Source of the DNA: JBBDSH01 sp040905045
GTDB lineage: Bacteria; Pseudomonadota; Gammaproteobacteria; Eutrophobiales; Eutrophobiaceae
Assembly: GCA_040905045.1 (NCBI GenBank)
Contig: JBBDSH010000102.1
Location: 1-15,264 of the forward strand
Direction of reading: 5' to 3'
Length of the DNA: 15,264 nt
Shown: positions 14,867 through 15,264 of the stretch, in pieces
Numbering within the stretch: position 1 is the stretch's first letter
Layout: each line of letters opens with the position of its first letter
Program-made: the position numbers and the translations under genes
The notes under the pieces: model-generated
Told to the model about the DNA's origin: nothing
The model's database searches: none
The model's input: only the letters and a program-made list of their open reading frames with translations

Positions 14867-15264
14867 GGTTCCAGTTAAATTATTCGCTTCCCGCCATCAT
14901 CCTGGCAGCGATGATCTCCGCCTGTGCGACTGTCCCCGACTACGAGACGCCGACGGTCAGTGTTACCTCGTTTACTATGCTGCCGACAGGTTCCATGACG
15001 CCCCGCTTCAGGATAGGGCTGAATATTGTCAATCCCAATCGTATGCCACTTGAGCTCGATGGCATCGCCTACACTGTTTACATAGAAGATCATAAAATAC
15101 TCACCGGTGCTTCCAATGACTTGCCGGTGATCGAGCCCTACGGTGAAGGTGAGGTAACTCTTTATGCTCTCACCAATATGATGGGCAGCATTGGCCTGCT
15201 CAGCGATCTGATGCGAAGTCCGCGCAGTGAATATCATTACAAAATTGATGCCAGGCTGGCTCCG
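14863..15264 (+). CDS. LEA14-like lipoprotein (3' end missing)
   Basis: 134 residues are visible, open to the right edge. A lipoprotein signal peptide is present: hydrophobic LPAIILAAMISAC with lipobox ISAC (18-21) and an Ala at +2, which favours the outer membrane. The mature part begins with a strand-rich domain containing RIGLNIVNPNRMPLELDGIAYTVYI and VIEPYGEGEVTLYA; Asn-Pro-Asn followed by a strand such as LDGIAYTVY is characteristic of LEA type 2 (LEA14, WHy) domains, found in bacterial stress-related envelope lipoproteins. The start overlaps the DUF411 stop by ATGA. Family assignment is by eye and moderately sure. Confidence 0.8.
   Translation, partial: MRFQLNYSLPAIILAAMISACATVPDYETPTVSVTSFTMLPTGSMTPRFRIGLNIVNPNRMPLELDGIAYTVYIEDHKILTGASNDLPVIEPYGEGEVTLYALTNMMGSIGLLSDLMRSPRSEYHYKIDARLAP

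Noticed and set aside
1..15264. CRISPR array, tRNA, rRNA, prophage or toxin-antitoxin system
   Set aside because: No regularly spaced repeats, no cloverleaf or rRNA sequence, and no phage, toxin or antitoxin protein was recognised on either strand.

Overview
The window looks like a draft-assembly contig from a fairly GC-rich gammaproteobacterium. The protein families (DgcA/DgcB, a GbdR-like regulator, Hcp, DUF6494, DUF411) and the pseudomonad-like Dgc proteins point that way, but no 16S or other lineage marker is present, so the placement is an inference.

Layout. (1) Positions 1-2403, minus strand: a cyclopropane-fatty-acid-synthase-like methyltransferase followed by a geranylgeranyl-reductase-type flavoprotein that runs off the left edge, probably a two-gene lipid-modification operon. 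(2) 2416-5056: a patchy plus-strand region with a GNAT acetyltransferase, an orphan Hcp (type VI secretion) gene and a small DUF6494 gene, interrupted by two copies of a hairpin-rich repeat with inverted ends (2756-2927 and 4498-4884). (3) 5057-13805, plus strand: the main feature, a catabolic cluster of a DmdA/GcvT-like folate-dependent methyltransferase, dgcA, dgcB, etfA, etfB and a GbdR-like AraC-family regulator. (4) 13900-15264, plus strand: three overlapping genes for exported proteins (DUF2147, DUF411, and a LEA14-like lipoprotein cut by the right edge).

How region 3 probably works. DgcA and DgcB form the dimethylglycine demethylase of bacterial glycine betaine catabolism. Flavin and Fe-S centres would pass electrons via the dedicated EtfA/EtfB and the membrane-bound DgcB to the quinone pool. 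The GbdR-like protein would sense the methylated compound and switch the cluster on. The unusual part is the first gene, a close relative of the DMSP demethylase DmdA, where the pseudomonad clusters I recall rely on the Rieske oxygenase GbcAB for the first step. The working hypothesis is a tetrahydrofolate-dependent, oxygen-independent removal of the first methyl group of glycine betaine (or a related onium compound), followed by DgcAB.

The 100-N gap inside etfA is an assembly artefact: it is flanked by an exact 55-bp duplicate, and collapsing it restores one 411-residue reading frame. Both repeat copies carry an outward-facing promoter-like sequence at their right end, aimed at the acetyltransferase and at the catabolic cluster.
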